From positions 2,863,001 through 2,927,000 of the forward strand of contig NZ_CP044310.1 of assembly GCF_009664365.1 (NCBI RefSeq): 64,000 bases of DNA, given 5' to 3'. Shown piece after piece: positions 8,997 to 18,563 of the stretch. This DNA comes from Paenibacillus xylanilyticus (GTDB lineage Bacteria; Bacillota; Bacilli; Paenibacillales; Paenibacillaceae). The notes under the pieces are model-generated. The model did no database searches and had not been told where the DNA came from. It saw nothing but the letters and a program-made list of their open reading frames with translations. Numbering within the stretch: position 1 is the stretch's first letter; every line of letters starts with the position of its first letter. The position numbers were made by a program, and so were the translations under genes.

Positions 8997-9185
8997 AAAC
9001 AAGGATCAGTGGATTGTCCATGACGATTACGTAACCAAACGGTTCAAGCGCCGTATAAAGGTTATGAACATGAGCTGGCGAATTTGATACAGCATGAATT
9101 CACAACAGTTTTCGTCCATGGAGCATCCTCAATCTCCTCTCATGGATACATGTTTAACATTAATAGAAGTTGAGGTATCCATCCT

Positions 9186-11570
9186 ATGAATAACGCACTT
9201 ATAGATCATGCCGAAGCAGGATATGAGTTAGCCGAGCATAAGGCAGCCCAGTACTTTGCTTCCCTTCATAACCAGCTAATAAATAACACATATACAACGG
9301 TTCTAAAGCAGGATTTTCATCTATGGCAAAAGAAACATATTCAGCGATTCTCATGGTTACCCTGGATATCACGAACTTCAAGAAAACCCGATTCCCGGGA
9401 TGTATATAGATATATCCACTGGTTGAACGTGACCGGTAAACTGGATGAGTACCTCGATCGCAGTATTTCCTATATTTATATGAGAGATCTGGGCAAGGCG
9501 CTGGATACTCCCGAAACGCAGGCTCGTATTCAGCGGGTTGTGCAGGATACCAAGAAATACTTCATGCGTGCGGATGGAGCGAAACGACAGGGCCAGCCCG
9601 ATTTTATCAGCCTGGCGGCATTGTATCGCTGGGCTCAGAAGGAAAACGTGGAGACTGCCGTAATCTGGCTGATACAGAAACTTGAAAACGTCGCTTCAAA
9701 TATTCCGAAGGAGCTGGACGCAGAGCAGGCACAACGCAAGCTGATTAAGATCATTCTTGGCGTTGTCCTGCATGTGAATGATGAATTGGATGAAACGACA
9801 CCCATTCCGGAACGTTCGAAGAGATTTGATGCAGCTATCAGATTGGGGTATTCATACGGGTTAACCTATCCATTTATAGACGATCTGTTGGATTCACAGG
9901 CCCTGACTTCCCAAGAGAAAGAACAGTATTCCCTCCTGATTCGAAAGGCGCTGCTTACAGGAATTGTACCTGACATTGGCGAGTGGAACGGAGACAATGA
10001 GGAAGTCATTCGCTATGTTCATTCAGAGCTGCGTGAGGCATTTGAATACATCAAGAATTATCAGCGACCTGAGATGCAGCGGACCTTTTTCGAGCAATCC
10101 TATGTGTTTTTTCAATCCCAAGAGCTGGACCGGGCGAAGAAACTTGCCAATGTGAGTTATACCAATGAAGAGCTCTATATCCCGATTATTATCAAGTCAT
10201 CTTCATCCAGGCTGATTGTTCGTTCCGTCCTAAGCGCTTCGGAGGATGAAGGCTTTGATCTCCGCACGTTCTATTATGGAATTTACAATCAACTGGCCGA
10301 TGATTTTGCAGATATGTTTGATGATTTGGAAGAGGGGGCAGTGACTCCGTACACGTATTATTTGAAATACCGGGATCTGCGTCCTGACTTAATTAATCCA
10401 TATGAGCTCTATTGGACTGTAATCTCTCATTTGATCCACAGTGTGTATGACTCGGATGCCAAGACTCGTGAGGTCATATTGGATCGTGCGATCAATGGCC
10501 TCAAACGCAGCAGGGAACGACTGGGACCAGCGAAATATAATGAAATTATGGACATCTTTGCTTCGGGTCAGCCTGAATTTAACGATCTCATTCAACGAAT
10601 GGTTCAAAAAGCGGATGACGTGGACTTTCTCGATAAATTGCTCAGGGATCAGGTTGTTGTCCATCTGAAGAATGACAAAAAGGAAAAAGAAGATTTTCTT
10701 CAAACGGTTCGAAACGTTCGTGAACGGATTAACATGGAAGTTCAAATCTCCAAACCAAATACAATTCTAGAAATGAAGGAAACGCTGATTGATGCAGCCA
10801 ATTATAGCCTGCAGGGAAGCGGCAAACGGCTGAGGCCGATTTTAACCTGGGTAATGGGTGTGCGAGAGTATGGGCTGTCAGAAGCATCGATCGTTCCGCT
10901 GTTAAGGTCACTGGAGTATATGCATACCGCTTCCCTCATTTTTGATGATCTGCCAACGCAGGATAATGCTTCAACCAGGCGCGGCCGTTCAACCTTGCAT
11001 CAGGTGCATAACAGCGCCACAGCTGAATTAACAGGCCTCTTTCTGATCCAGAAAGCCATTGGAGAACAATCCTCGCTTAGTCAATTCGATGCTTCAACGG
11101 TGCTAACCTTGATCCGATATTCGGCTGAAAAAGCAGAAGACATGTGTATGGGGCAGGCGATGGACCTCAACTCTAAAGGAAAAGCGCTGACGTTGGATCA
11201 GCTGAACACGATCTGCTTCTACAAAACAGGCATTGCCTTTGAAGCCGCGCTGGTGATGCCTGCTATTCTGGCACAGGTTAAGGATTCTGAAATTTCCTCC
11301 TTGAAGGCATTTGCCTATCATGCGGGTATCGCTTTTCAAATCAAGGATGATCTGCTGGATCTGGAAGGGAATGACTTGGTGCTTGGTAAACCAGCCGGGC
11401 AGGATGTCCGCAACAACAATTCAACCTTCGTTTCCATCCTTGGGGAGGATGGAGCGAAAAAAGCAATGTGGGAACATTATTGTCTCGCAACGGATGCACT
11501 TGCCGAAATGCCGAAGCACATCCCTTTTTTGAAACATTTGTTGGATTACATTGTTGGTCGTGAGCGCTGA
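9186..11570 (+). CDS. Large polyprenyl synthetase family protein with tandem Asp-rich domains
   Basis: The C-terminal ~300 residues are a standard trans-isoprenyl diphosphate synthase: GSGKRLRP, first Asp-rich motif DDLPTQD (587-593) followed by RRGR, and second motif KDDLLD (721-725). Such enzymes condense isopentenyl diphosphate with allylic diphosphates. The N-terminal ~480 residues are an extra all-helical region. It contains FIDDLLD (232-236) and LADDFAD (372-376), spaced 140 residues apart, close to the 134 of the C-terminal pair, but it lacks a GKRLRP-type motif. This suggests a second, diverged class I isoprenoid domain. At 794 residues it is over twice the usual size. Start ATG 9186 has GAGG upstream. 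It is alone between the TauE gene and a kinase gene. Product unknown. Confidence 0.85.
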   Translation: MNNALIDHAEAGYELAEHKAAQYFASLHNQLINNTYTTVLKQDFHLWQKKHIQRFSWLPWISRTSRKPDSRDVYRYIHWLNVTGKLDEYLDRSISYIYMRDLGKALDTPETQARIQRVVQDTKKYFMRADGAKRQGQPDFISLAALYRWAQKENVETAVIWLIQKLENVASNIPKELDAEQAQRKLIKIILGVVLHVNDELDETTPIPERSKRFDAAIRLGYSYGLTYPFIDDLLDSQALTSQEKEQYSLLIRKALLTGIVPDIGEWNGDNEEVIRYVHSELREAFEYIKNYQRPEMQRTFFEQSYVFFQSQELDRAKKLANVSYTNEELYIPIIIKSSSSRLIVRSVLSASEDEGFDLRTFYYGIYNQLADDFADMFDDLEEGAVTPYTYYLKYRDLRPDLINPYELYWTVISHLIHSVYDSDAKTREVILDRAINGLKRSRERLGPAKYNEIMDIFASGQPEFNDLIQRMVQKADDVDFLDKLLRDQVVVHLKNDKKEKEDFLQTVRNVRERINMEVQISKPNTILEMKETLIDAANYSLQGSGKRLRPILTWVMGVREYGLSEASIVPLLRSLEYMHTASLIFDDLPTQDNASTRRGRSTLHQVHNSATAELTGLFLIQKAIGEQSSLSQFDASTVLTLIRYSAEKAEDMCMGQAMDLNSKGKALTLDQLNTICFYKTGIAFEAALVMPAILAQVKDSEISSLKAFAYHAGIAFQIKDDLLDLEGNDLVLGKPAGQDVRNNNSTFVSILGEDGAKKAMWEHYCLATDALAEMPKHIPFLKHLLDYIVGRER

Positions 11571-11626
11571 CAGATTTTACTCGCGATTTCGAGCACCATA
11601 TGACTTATAATGAACATAAGCGACAA

Positions 11627-11672
11627 AGGTCGGGACTTCCATGTTGATGGAATCCAGGCCTTGTTTCCGTTT
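11627..11672 (+). terminator. Hairpin after the polyprenyl synthetase gene
   Basis: AAGG...TTCCAT-GTTG-ATGGAA...CCTT forms a hairpin followed by a weak T-rich stretch (GTTTCCGTTT). It may be a weak terminator or a leader element. Nothing else was recognised between 11571 and 11845 apart from a TATAAT near 11605. Confidence 0.4.
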
Positions 11673-11845
11673 AAAAGACACAAATCATTTGGAAAGAGCT
11701 GTTTCAATCCCTATAATAATGGGTACTAAGCAGTTATTATGGTTTTAAAACGATTATTCCTTTTCGAGACGGACAAGTTAAAAGCGATAATTTGAAATTT
11801 CGACAACCCATTACTTGAGTATATATTTCAAAAGGAGATCTTAAA

Positions 11846-14479
11846 ATGCAGGTTCAAAAGGTCGACCATCACGAATTGTTCGAGCAGATTTATAATCAAG
11901 CACCTATTGGAATTGCACTCGTCGCTCCGTCAGGTCAATGGTTAAAAGTAAACCCTGCATTTTGCAGCATGATGGGCTATACCAGTGATGAACTCATGAA
12001 TCTCAGCTACCAGGATATTACACATCCGAACGACTGTCCGCAGGATGTAGTCTATGCTTGTGATTTGTTTGAAGGCAGATCGAAAGAGTATACGTACGAA
12101 AAGCGCTACATCCAAAAAAATGGGGACGTACTCTGGATTTCATTGCATATTTCCTTGGCCCGGGATGAAAGTACAGATGAGCCGCTATATTTCATTTGTC
12201 ATATTGTAGATATAACAGATCGTAAGGTGTCCGAACAAAAACTGCTGCACAGTGAAGAGATGTTCAAACTGATTTCGGATAATGCACAGGAGATTATCTA
12301 CATTGCCAATCTTGATGGAGTTTGTCGGTTCTGCTCACCTTCGGTTCGCGATCTGCTGGGTTACTCTCCAGAAGACATTATCGGCCAGAATAACAATGAC
12401 TATTTTCATCCGTTTGATCTGGAACAGATCTCACAGATGGACTTGACTACCGGAAATATGCTGAATATCAGAGTTCGTCATAAAGATGGACATTATCTAT
12501 GGTTTGAGACCACATACAAGATTATTGGGGATGCCGAGCAGGAACGGCAGATACTTACCATTGGACGAGACATATCTGAGCGAAAGAAACATGAAGAGAT
12601 CAGTGCAGAGGCTGAACGTATTGCGATGATTGGTAGTTGGGAATGGGATATGGTCAATGACCAAATCGCCACTTCAGATCAGGTGCTTGAAATTTTCGAG
12701 CTTGAGCGCACACACAAACGCTACCGGGCAAGGGATGTTCTTCGGGTGATGAATCCCGCCGATGCAGCATCCTTGCAAGAAAAAATCAGAGAGACGAAGC
12801 AAGGAGAACCGCTTGATTTCGAATACAAACATATCCGTTCTGATGGGAGTGAGAAATATCTCCATTTGCGCGGGCTGATTACGTTTGATGAACACCAACA
12901 GCCAATACAATTGAACGGAACTTTGCAGGACATCACTGAACGGAAACTTATTGAATTTAAACTGCAGGAATCCGTGGAACGTTACACTTCACTTAAGAAA
13001 TATAATCATGACGCCATTATCTCGTTTAACATGGACGGCAACATCATGAATGCGAACCCTGTAGCGGTGAAAATGACAGGTTGTCCTGTGTCGGACATGA
13101 TCGGCACGAGCATTAGCAGATTCATCGGAGCTGTCAATCTGGGAATGATCCTGCGCAGCAATTACGAATTGGCTGAGAAGGAAATTAACGCCGTTCGTCA
13201 CACGGATGGTACTGAGACAGAAGTGTTAGCTACACTTGCTCCGATCATCATCAACAAGACCAATGTCGGATTCTATCTGATTGCGAAGGATATTACGGAA
13301 CAGAAGAAGCTGCTTGTGGCCAAAGAGACTGCCGAGAGAATGAACAAGGCCAAAAGTGAATTTTTGGCAATGATGAGCCATGAAATTCGCACACCCATGA
13401 ACGGTGTTATCGGGATGACAGATCTGCTTCTGGATACGCCGGGACTTAGTGAGGAGCAAAAGGAATATATTCAAATTATTCAGAAGAGTGGAGATTCCTT
13501 ACTGGCCATCATTAATGATATCCTGGATTTCTCGAAAATAGAGTCAGGTAAAACGGATCTGGTCGATGATCCTTTTGATGTTGGGGAAATCGTGACAGAA
13601 ACCGTGCAAATTGTGAAACCACTGGCTCGTGAAAAGGAGCTGGATATTCGTTTACGTCTGGATGAGGCCATACCGACTCCGCTCTATGGCGATGCTTACC
13701 GTTTGAAACAAGTACTTACCAACATTATCGGCAATGCGGTCAAATTTACGCCAGAAGGTAGTGTGGCAATTGAAGTCGGAGTTAAGGAGCAGTGCAGCAA
13801 TAACATCCTTCTGCAATTTAAGGTGAAGGATTCGGGCATAGGGATTCCTGTTGAGAAAAGACAGCAATTGTTTGAGCCCTTCTACCAGTTAGAGAACTTT
13901 ATGACCCGTAAACCTCAAGGGACTGGTCTGGGGTTAGCCATCAGTAAGAAGCTGGTAGAGCTCATGCAGGGCGATATCTGGATCGAGGAATCGGATGAAC
14001 CTGGTACAACATTTATATTTACGGCTTCCTTCAAATTAAATAATGATGAAGGTAGCAGCCAGTTTGATCAACAGCAGAAAAAGAACAGAAGTACACCTCT
14101 GCGCATTCTCATTGCCGAAGACAATGAGGTTAATTTGCTTGTCCTTAGCCGGATGGTTGAGAAAAAGGGACATTTTGTAGATCGTGTAGCAGATGGTGTG
14201 GAGGCTGTTGAGAAGGTCAAACGTAGTGCATACGATATTGTTTTTATGGATGTGCATATGCCGCGGCTTGACGGATTTGAAGCCACCAGAGCGATTAAGG
14301 AACTTTCGGACCCCGAAGCATGTCCATATATTGTTGCGGTTACGGCAAATGCCGTCCGGGGCGATAGGGATAGATGCTTGAAGGCGGGCATGGATGATTA
14401 TGTAAGCAAACCTATAAAGAGCGAGTCCATCATGCAAGTGATGGAGAGGTATTATCACAAGAAACAGATCCATCATTGA
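11846..14479 (+). CDS. Hybrid sensor histidine kinase, four PAS domains plus receiver
   Basis: An 877-residue soluble multidomain kinase. Four PAS/PAC repeats lie at about residues 8-125, 133-250, 258-372 and 378-495, each ending in a D(I/V)(T/S)(D/E)(R/Q)K-type linker. The HisKA domain carries phospho-acceptor His512 in MMSHEIRTPMNG, the ATPase domain has NAVKFTPEG and GTGLGLAISKKLVELMQG, and the C-terminal receiver (about 752-870) has acceptor Asp802 in FMDVHMPRLDG. No membrane segment is seen, so it senses a cytoplasmic or redox/light/small-molecule signal. No partner regulator or phosphotransfer protein lies beside it. The ATG follows AAAAGGAGATC. A terminator closes the gene. Confidence 0.93.
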   Translation: MQVQKVDHHELFEQIYNQAPIGIALVAPSGQWLKVNPAFCSMMGYTSDELMNLSYQDITHPNDCPQDVVYACDLFEGRSKEYTYEKRYIQKNGDVLWISLHISLARDESTDEPLYFICHIVDITDRKVSEQKLLHSEEMFKLISDNAQEIIYIANLDGVCRFCSPSVRDLLGYSPEDIIGQNNNDYFHPFDLEQISQMDLTTGNMLNIRVRHKDGHYLWFETTYKIIGDAEQERQILTIGRDISERKKHEEISAEAERIAMIGSWEWDMVNDQIATSDQVLEIFELERTHKRYRARDVLRVMNPADAASLQEKIRETKQGEPLDFEYKHIRSDGSEKYLHLRGLITFDEHQQPIQLNGTLQDITERKLIEFKLQESVERYTSLKKYNHDAIISFNMDGNIMNANPVAVKMTGCPVSDMIGTSISRFIGAVNLGMILRSNYELAEKEINAVRHTDGTETEVLATLAPIIINKTNVGFYLIAKDITEQKKLLVAKETAERMNKAKSEFLAMMSHEIRTPMNGVIGMTDLLLDTPGLSEEQKEYIQIIQKSGDSLLAIINDILDFSKIESGKTDLVDDPFDVGEIVTETVQIVKPLAREKELDIRLRLDEAIPTPLYGDAYRLKQVLTNIIGNAVKFTPEGSVAIEVGVKEQCSNNILLQFKVKDSGIGIPVEKRQQLFEPFYQLENFMTRKPQGTGLGLAISKKLVELMQGDIWIEESDEPGTTFIFTASFKLNNDEGSSQFDQQQKKNRSTPLRILIAEDNEVNLLVLSRMVEKKGHFVDRVADGVEAVEKVKRSAYDIVFMDVHMPRLDGFEATRAIKELSDPEACPYIVAVTANAVRGDRDRCLKAGMDDYVSKPIKSESIMQVMERYYHKKQIHH

Positions 14480-14530
14480 CCTCGTAAAAAGGATCATTTC
14501 TGAACGAGTCAGCACCTGATGGGCAATAGA

Positions 14531-14566
14531 GCCGCTGCTTATCCTAGATAAGGGAGCGGTTTTTTG
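14531..14566 (+). terminator. Intrinsic terminator
   Basis: CCGCT-G-CTTATC, loop CTA, GATAAG-GG-AGCGG then TTTTTT, directly after the hybrid kinase gene. Confidence 0.88.
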
Positions 14567-14660
14567 GCATCCTATCCAGCGTTTTTTTATGTGAAGTTCC
14601 AACTTTCAATGGTCAGATAACGTTAACTTTTCCAGAAAGAATGGTTACGTTATTTGTTCC

Positions 14661-15502
14661 TTGGGAGGATGTCACATGAAATTAAAAAAATGGGTTATAT
14701 CATTGCTGGCGATCTTGATGATTGCCTCATTTAATGCACCGACCTTTGCTGAAGAAGAAGCTATTGTAGAGGTTGAGGATGGAGTACTGTCCAATAATCG
14801 GGTTCTGATCCCTTTAAGAGTTGTATCCAGCAATCTAGGGGGGGATATAAAGTGGTATCCGGAAGATAGATATATACAGATTCACACAAAAGAGAAAGAG
14901 ATTTTGCTGGCTGTTAACTTCAAAAATGCGCGTGTAAATGACACGATAATAACGATGGATTCGCCCGTGCTATTAATTGGAGGCGTGACGTATGTTCCCT
15001 TGAAATTTGTCAGTCAGGTTTTTGGAGCCAAGCTGACCTGGGATGGTGAGAACAAGCAGGCAACAATAAGGTCAAATGGTCAGACGGTAGTTGTGCATGT
15101 CCAGCGTGATGAATCCCGAATAACCAATTCTCTGAAAATAAGCCATGCCAGGTTAAATTATTGTCGGAAAAATTGAACGAAACGTCCAAGCTGTCTGAGA
15201 TTAAACATGTACAGACGTATTTCAAACCCTATTTTACAGAGAAGTTGATCGGTTCCATTGTTGGAGGGCAGGAGCTGCAAAATGAATGGATTCAGTATGA
15301 TGTTCCTGAGAACTCCGTTTATTATACAAGTTCTACAACAGGAACATTATCTCAATCGTTCGTTCTTGGGAATACGCTAACAGGTGAATCACACTACGTC
15401 TATGATCGAAACATTGAACTTGTACACCGTGAAGGTGTATGGAAAGTCAATCAAATGAAGTTTGCCTACAGAACCATTCCTAATCTGGGGTATGATCGTT
15501 AA
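14661..15502 (+). pseudogene. Copper amine oxidase N-domain (stalk) protein, frameshifted
   Basis: Two overlapping reading frames look like one broken gene. The first (14661-15176) has a signal peptide (MKLKKWVISLLAILMIASF, Ala-rich cleavage region) and a stalk-type domain with repeats such as LIPLRVVSSNLGGDIKWYPE and YVPLKFVSQVFGAKLTWDG. The second (open from 15113, to 15502) starts with SEKLNETSKLSEIKHVQTYF and continues as a globular domain that has no start or ribosome site of its own. The shift is -1 and lies between 15113 and 15173, most likely near 15140-15155. Cause: a real mutation or a sequencing error. The gene upstream end is intact; the likely start is ATG 14676 after TTGGGAGGATG. 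Confidence 0.7.
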
Positions 15503-15557
15503 GCTTACCGCATATGATGATCAACATGTAAGAAATAACAATTAAGACAAAATGTTC

Positions 15558-15586
15558 TTGACGTAATGTGGTGGAGTGCATACAAT
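15558..15586 (+). promoter_or_regulatory. SigmaA-type promoter of leader/sRNA
   Basis: TTGACG, 17-base spacer, TACAAT. It predicts a start near 15594, about 350 bases before the Stf0 gene. Confidence 0.6.
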
Positions 15587-15593
15587 AATAACA

Positions 15594-15850
15594 AATATGT
15601 GTAACGGGTGGGTAGATGAATATGTTCATGCCAATATGGGATTTACATTCAATAACTGAATAAGCATGAGCATAGATACGATCTTAGGATGAATGTCAGT
15701 GTGTAGACAGTCGTGCTTGTGCAGCCCCTGTCGTGGACACTATTCATTTTGCGATGCAGAGGAGAAATCCGGAAACGATTTTGATTTCATATGGTTCTCT
15801 TGTTGATACAAAGCTGTAGATGAACATTAGTTCATCTATGGCTTTTTTGC
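15594..15850 (+). ncRNA. Unassigned structured leader RNA or small RNA
   Basis: The stretch runs from a good promoter to a strong terminator and contains no credible ORF. A long interrupted stem is visible: AATG/CATT (15692/15745), AGTGT/ACACT (15698/15737) and GACAG/CTGTC (15706/15728) around a loop TCGTGCTTGTGCAGCCC. The terminator lies about 100 bases before the Stf0 ATG. That is the layout of an attenuating riboswitch, but a free ~255-base sRNA fits equally. It does not match the conserved cores of riboswitch classes I know. Confidence 0.45.
15811..15849 (+). terminator. Intrinsic terminator within the Stf0 upstream region
   Basis: AAGCTGTAGATGAAC, loop ATTA, GTTCATCTATGGCTT then T-run: a 15-bp stem with wobble pairs. 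Confidence 0.88.
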
Positions 15851-15945
15851 ATGCATCCCACCAATCGGTTCACATGGAAAGGAGATCTTTAGATATCTGG
15901 GCTTCAATTCATTTTATATCCTAAGGGAAGAAAGGTGGTAAAGGT

Positions 15946-16677
15946 ATGAATAAACCTTCTCAAAGCTATACGATTTGGTTTTCCCAACGCACAGGCAGTA
16001 CACTGCTCAGTGAAGCTTTAAGTTCAACAGGCGTAGCAGGTAAACCTGGTGAATGGCTGCATTTCCAGCATAAGAGCCCGGAAACATTGAAGCGTGCAGA
16101 TCTGGAGCAAATCTGGGAGATGGGTACAACACCTAATGGGGTATTCGGCATCAAAATTAATTTTGAACAGCACTGGATCGATGCCATTCGCAAACTTTAT
16201 CAGCTGCCATCCGAAACGCCGAGGGCGGAAGTATGGAGTACAGGTTTCCCCAACTGTACGAAGCATATTTACATGACACGCAGAAACAAAGTGAGACTGG
16301 CAGTGTCTTGGTGGCGGGCTATTGTTTCAGGTGAGTGGCATCGTCAGCATGGTGCTCAGGCTGAAGAGAAAGATATTGCAGATCAATACCATTTTGATGC
16401 CATTAAACATTTGCTTGTTGAGAGCAGTATGTGTGAAGCTGCCATCGAGGATTTCCTTTCGGAGTCGGGCATCGTCCCTTTGACGATTGTATATGAGGAT
16501 TTCGTACAAAATTACGAGGGGACCGTCCGAAAGGTACTGGAGTACTTGGATGTTTCGTCTGCTGACGTTACCGTTGCGCCCCCGGCTTTTGACCCTATCG
16601 CAGATGAGATATCCGAACAATGGGTTCAAAGGTTCCGGGAAGATTGCCAGAAGGGTTGGGAGAATACAAGATGGTAA
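15946..16677 (+). CDS. Stf0 family sulfotransferase
   Basis: A 243-residue protein matching the Stf0 (trehalose 2-sulfotransferase-like) family. It starts with the PAPS-binding loop WFSQRTGSTLLSEAL (about residues 11-25) and has the FGIKI(N/H) and TRRNKVRLAVSWWRA segments and IVYEDF near residue 185. These enzymes move sulfate from PAPS to a sugar or lipid hydroxyl in the cytoplasm. The acceptor is unknown. The ATG follows AAAGGTGGTAAAGGT. It stands alone between a leader RNA/terminator and the ABC transporter pair. Confidence 0.85.
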   Translation: MNKPSQSYTIWFSQRTGSTLLSEALSSTGVAGKPGEWLHFQHKSPETLKRADLEQIWEMGTTPNGVFGIKINFEQHWIDAIRKLYQLPSETPRAEVWSTGFPNCTKHIYMTRRNKVRLAVSWWRAIVSGEWHRQHGAQAEEKDIADQYHFDAIKHLLVESSMCEAAIEDFLSESGIVPLTIVYEDFVQNYEGTVRKVLEYLDVSSADVTVAPPAFDPIADEISEQWVQRFREDCQKGWENTRW

Positions 16678-16817
16678 AACTACAAGTCAATTTTGAAGTT
16701 TGGGTGCAAGAGATGGTATTTCATGTTGTTCTGCATGATTCGTCTTAGCTATACGACATGAAAGGCATAATGAAGTTAATTGAATAGTATTTAAATAGAC
16801 GTAAAGGGGTGGGCAGC

Positions 16818-18563
16818 ATGCCCAAACAAGAAAAAAGATCCATGACCTGGCTCTTCAGTTATCTGAAGCCTGTAAAAGGGCGACTCGCACTGCTGGTGGT
16901 AATGCTGCTGACTTCTACCGGTTTGCAGCTGCTGAATCCGCAGATCATCCAGCGGTTTATTGATACAGCCGCTAGCGGTGGAATGCTCACAAATCTGATT
17001 CAGCTCGCAGCCCTCTTTCTGGTCGTTGCTGTATGTAATCAGTTGATTACGGTGGCAGTCAGTTATTTTGGCAATGATGTGTCATGGCGCGCAACCAATC
17101 AGCTGCGGGGAGACCTGCTTAAACATTGTCTGAAACTGGATATGCGTTTTCACAATGTAAAAACACCCGGGGAAATGATTGAACGTGTGGATGGAGATGT
17201 AACGAGCATTTCCAACTTTTTCGCCATGTTTATTGTTCAGGTCATCGGGAGTTTTGTATTGCTTGCCGGGATACTCGGTTTTATGTTCACGGTGAATTTA
17301 CCTATTGCAATCGTCATGACCGTGTTTACGTTATTATCGATTTTATTTATGGTATTTATCCGTAATTTGGGCGTACAATCCTCCAAAAATGAGCGAGAAG
17401 CAAGTGCATCCCTGTTCGGCATGATCGAAGAACGGATTGCCGGAATTGAGGATGTACAGGCGAACGGGCACGTGCCGTATGTCATGAGCCGTTTCTACAA
17501 ATTAATGCGCACGGTATTCCTGAAAGGCCGGAGAGCCTGGATGCTCCGCGTAATTCCGTGGAATACCACCGTCATTTTATTCGCCATTGCTGTTACAGTG
17601 GTCCTTTTGCTGGGCGTTCATTATTTTATGCAAGGGGCGATTAGCATCGGAACCTTGTTTCTGATCTATCAATATACCCAGATGCTGAATGATCCGATTG
17701 AGATGCTTGGAGATCAGGTGCAGGAGTTTCAAAAAGCGAAATCCGGTATGCTTCGTTCCAGGGAATTGCTTGCCCTGAGCAGTGAAATCAAAGACGGAGA
17801 CCAGGAACAGCTTCCGAATGGAGCGCTTGGTCTGGAATTTGATCATGTGCACTTCAGCTATAACAACGATAAGCCTGTTTTGCAGGATATTCATTTTAAG
17901 ATTGAGCCTGGTCAAAGGCTTGGAATTATTGGTCGAACAGGCAGCGGAAAGTCTAGCCTGAGCCGGGTGCTGCTTCGTTTATATAATCTGGACCAGGGTG
18001 TTATCCGCGTTGGTGGTATGGATATTTCCAAGCTCAGCTTGAAGGCACTGTACAGACGGGTGGGCATGGTTACGCAGGATGTTCAGCTGTTCGATGGTAC
18101 ACTTCGGGATAACCTGACACTGTTCAATCAGGAGATGCCCGATGACATGATCCTGGAAACGACGGATCGACTGGGTCTGCGTCAATGGATTGATACCCAG
18201 CCAAATGGGCTGGATACCCATTTGACAGCGGGTGGTTCATCCTTGTCCGCTGGGGAAGCGCAATTATTTGCTTTAACCCGGGTGTTTCTGACCGAGCCGA
18301 GTTTGGTCATTCTGGATGAACCGTCCTCACGTCTGGATGCGGCTACGGAACACTTGCTCCAGTCGGCTGTCAACCAGTTGATGCAGCAATGTACGGGAAT
18401 TATTATTGCTCATCGTCTGGCTACGCTTGAACAGGTTGATCAGATCATGGTACTGGGGGATGGCCGGATATTGGAATTCGGTGCGAGGGAAGACCTGGCG
18501 AACAATCCGAATTCTCATTATGCACGGCTGCGAATGACAGGCAGAGAGGAGGAACTTGCATGA
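16818..18563 (+). CDS. ABC exporter half-transporter A (TMD-NBD)
   Basis: A 581-residue fused membrane/ATPase half-transporter. Six membrane helices occupy about residues 1-310, then an NBD with Walker [10 protein letters not shown], Walker [10 protein letters not shown] (catalytic Glu present), a signature SLSAGEAQ that departs from LSGGQ, and H-loop IIAHR. The start ATG 16818 follows AAAGGGG; a GTG at 16809 is in frame. The stop overlaps the next ABC gene by ATGA. The pair should form a heterodimeric exporter of the BmrCD/LmrCD type for drugs, lipids or peptides. Confidence 0.9.
   Translation: MPKQEKRSMTWLFSYLKPVKGRLALLVVMLLTSTGLQLLNPQIIQRFIDTAASGGMLTNLIQLAALFLVVAVCNQLITVAVSYFGNDVSWRATNQLRGDLLKHCLKLDMRFHNVKTPGEMIERVDGDVTSISNFFAMFIVQVIGSFVLLAGILGFMFTVNLPIAIVMTVFTLLSILFMVFIRNLGVQSSKNEREASASLFGMIEERIAGIEDVQANGHVPYVMSRFYKLMRTVFLKGRRAWMLRVIPWNTTVILFAIAVTVVLLLGVHYFMQGAISIGTLFLIYQYTQMLNDPIEMLGDQVQEFQKAKSGMLRSRELLALSSEIKDGDQEQLPNGALGLEFDHVHFSYNNDKPVLQDIHFKIEPGQRLGIIGRTGSGKSSLSRVLLRLYNLDQGVIRVGGMDISKLSLKALYRRVGMVTQDVQLFDGTLRDNLTLFNQEMPDDMILETTDRLGLRQWIDTQPNGLDTHLTAGGSSLSAGEAQLFALTRVFLTEPSLVILDEPSSRLDAATEHLLQSAVNQLMQQCTGIIIAHRLATLEQVDQIMVLGDGRILEFGAREDLANNPNSHYARLRMTGREEELA

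Noticed and set aside
8998-9090. A protein-like short frame after the TauE gene (DQWIVHDDYVTKRF)
   Set aside because: No start codon or ribosome site, and it ends after about 30 codons.
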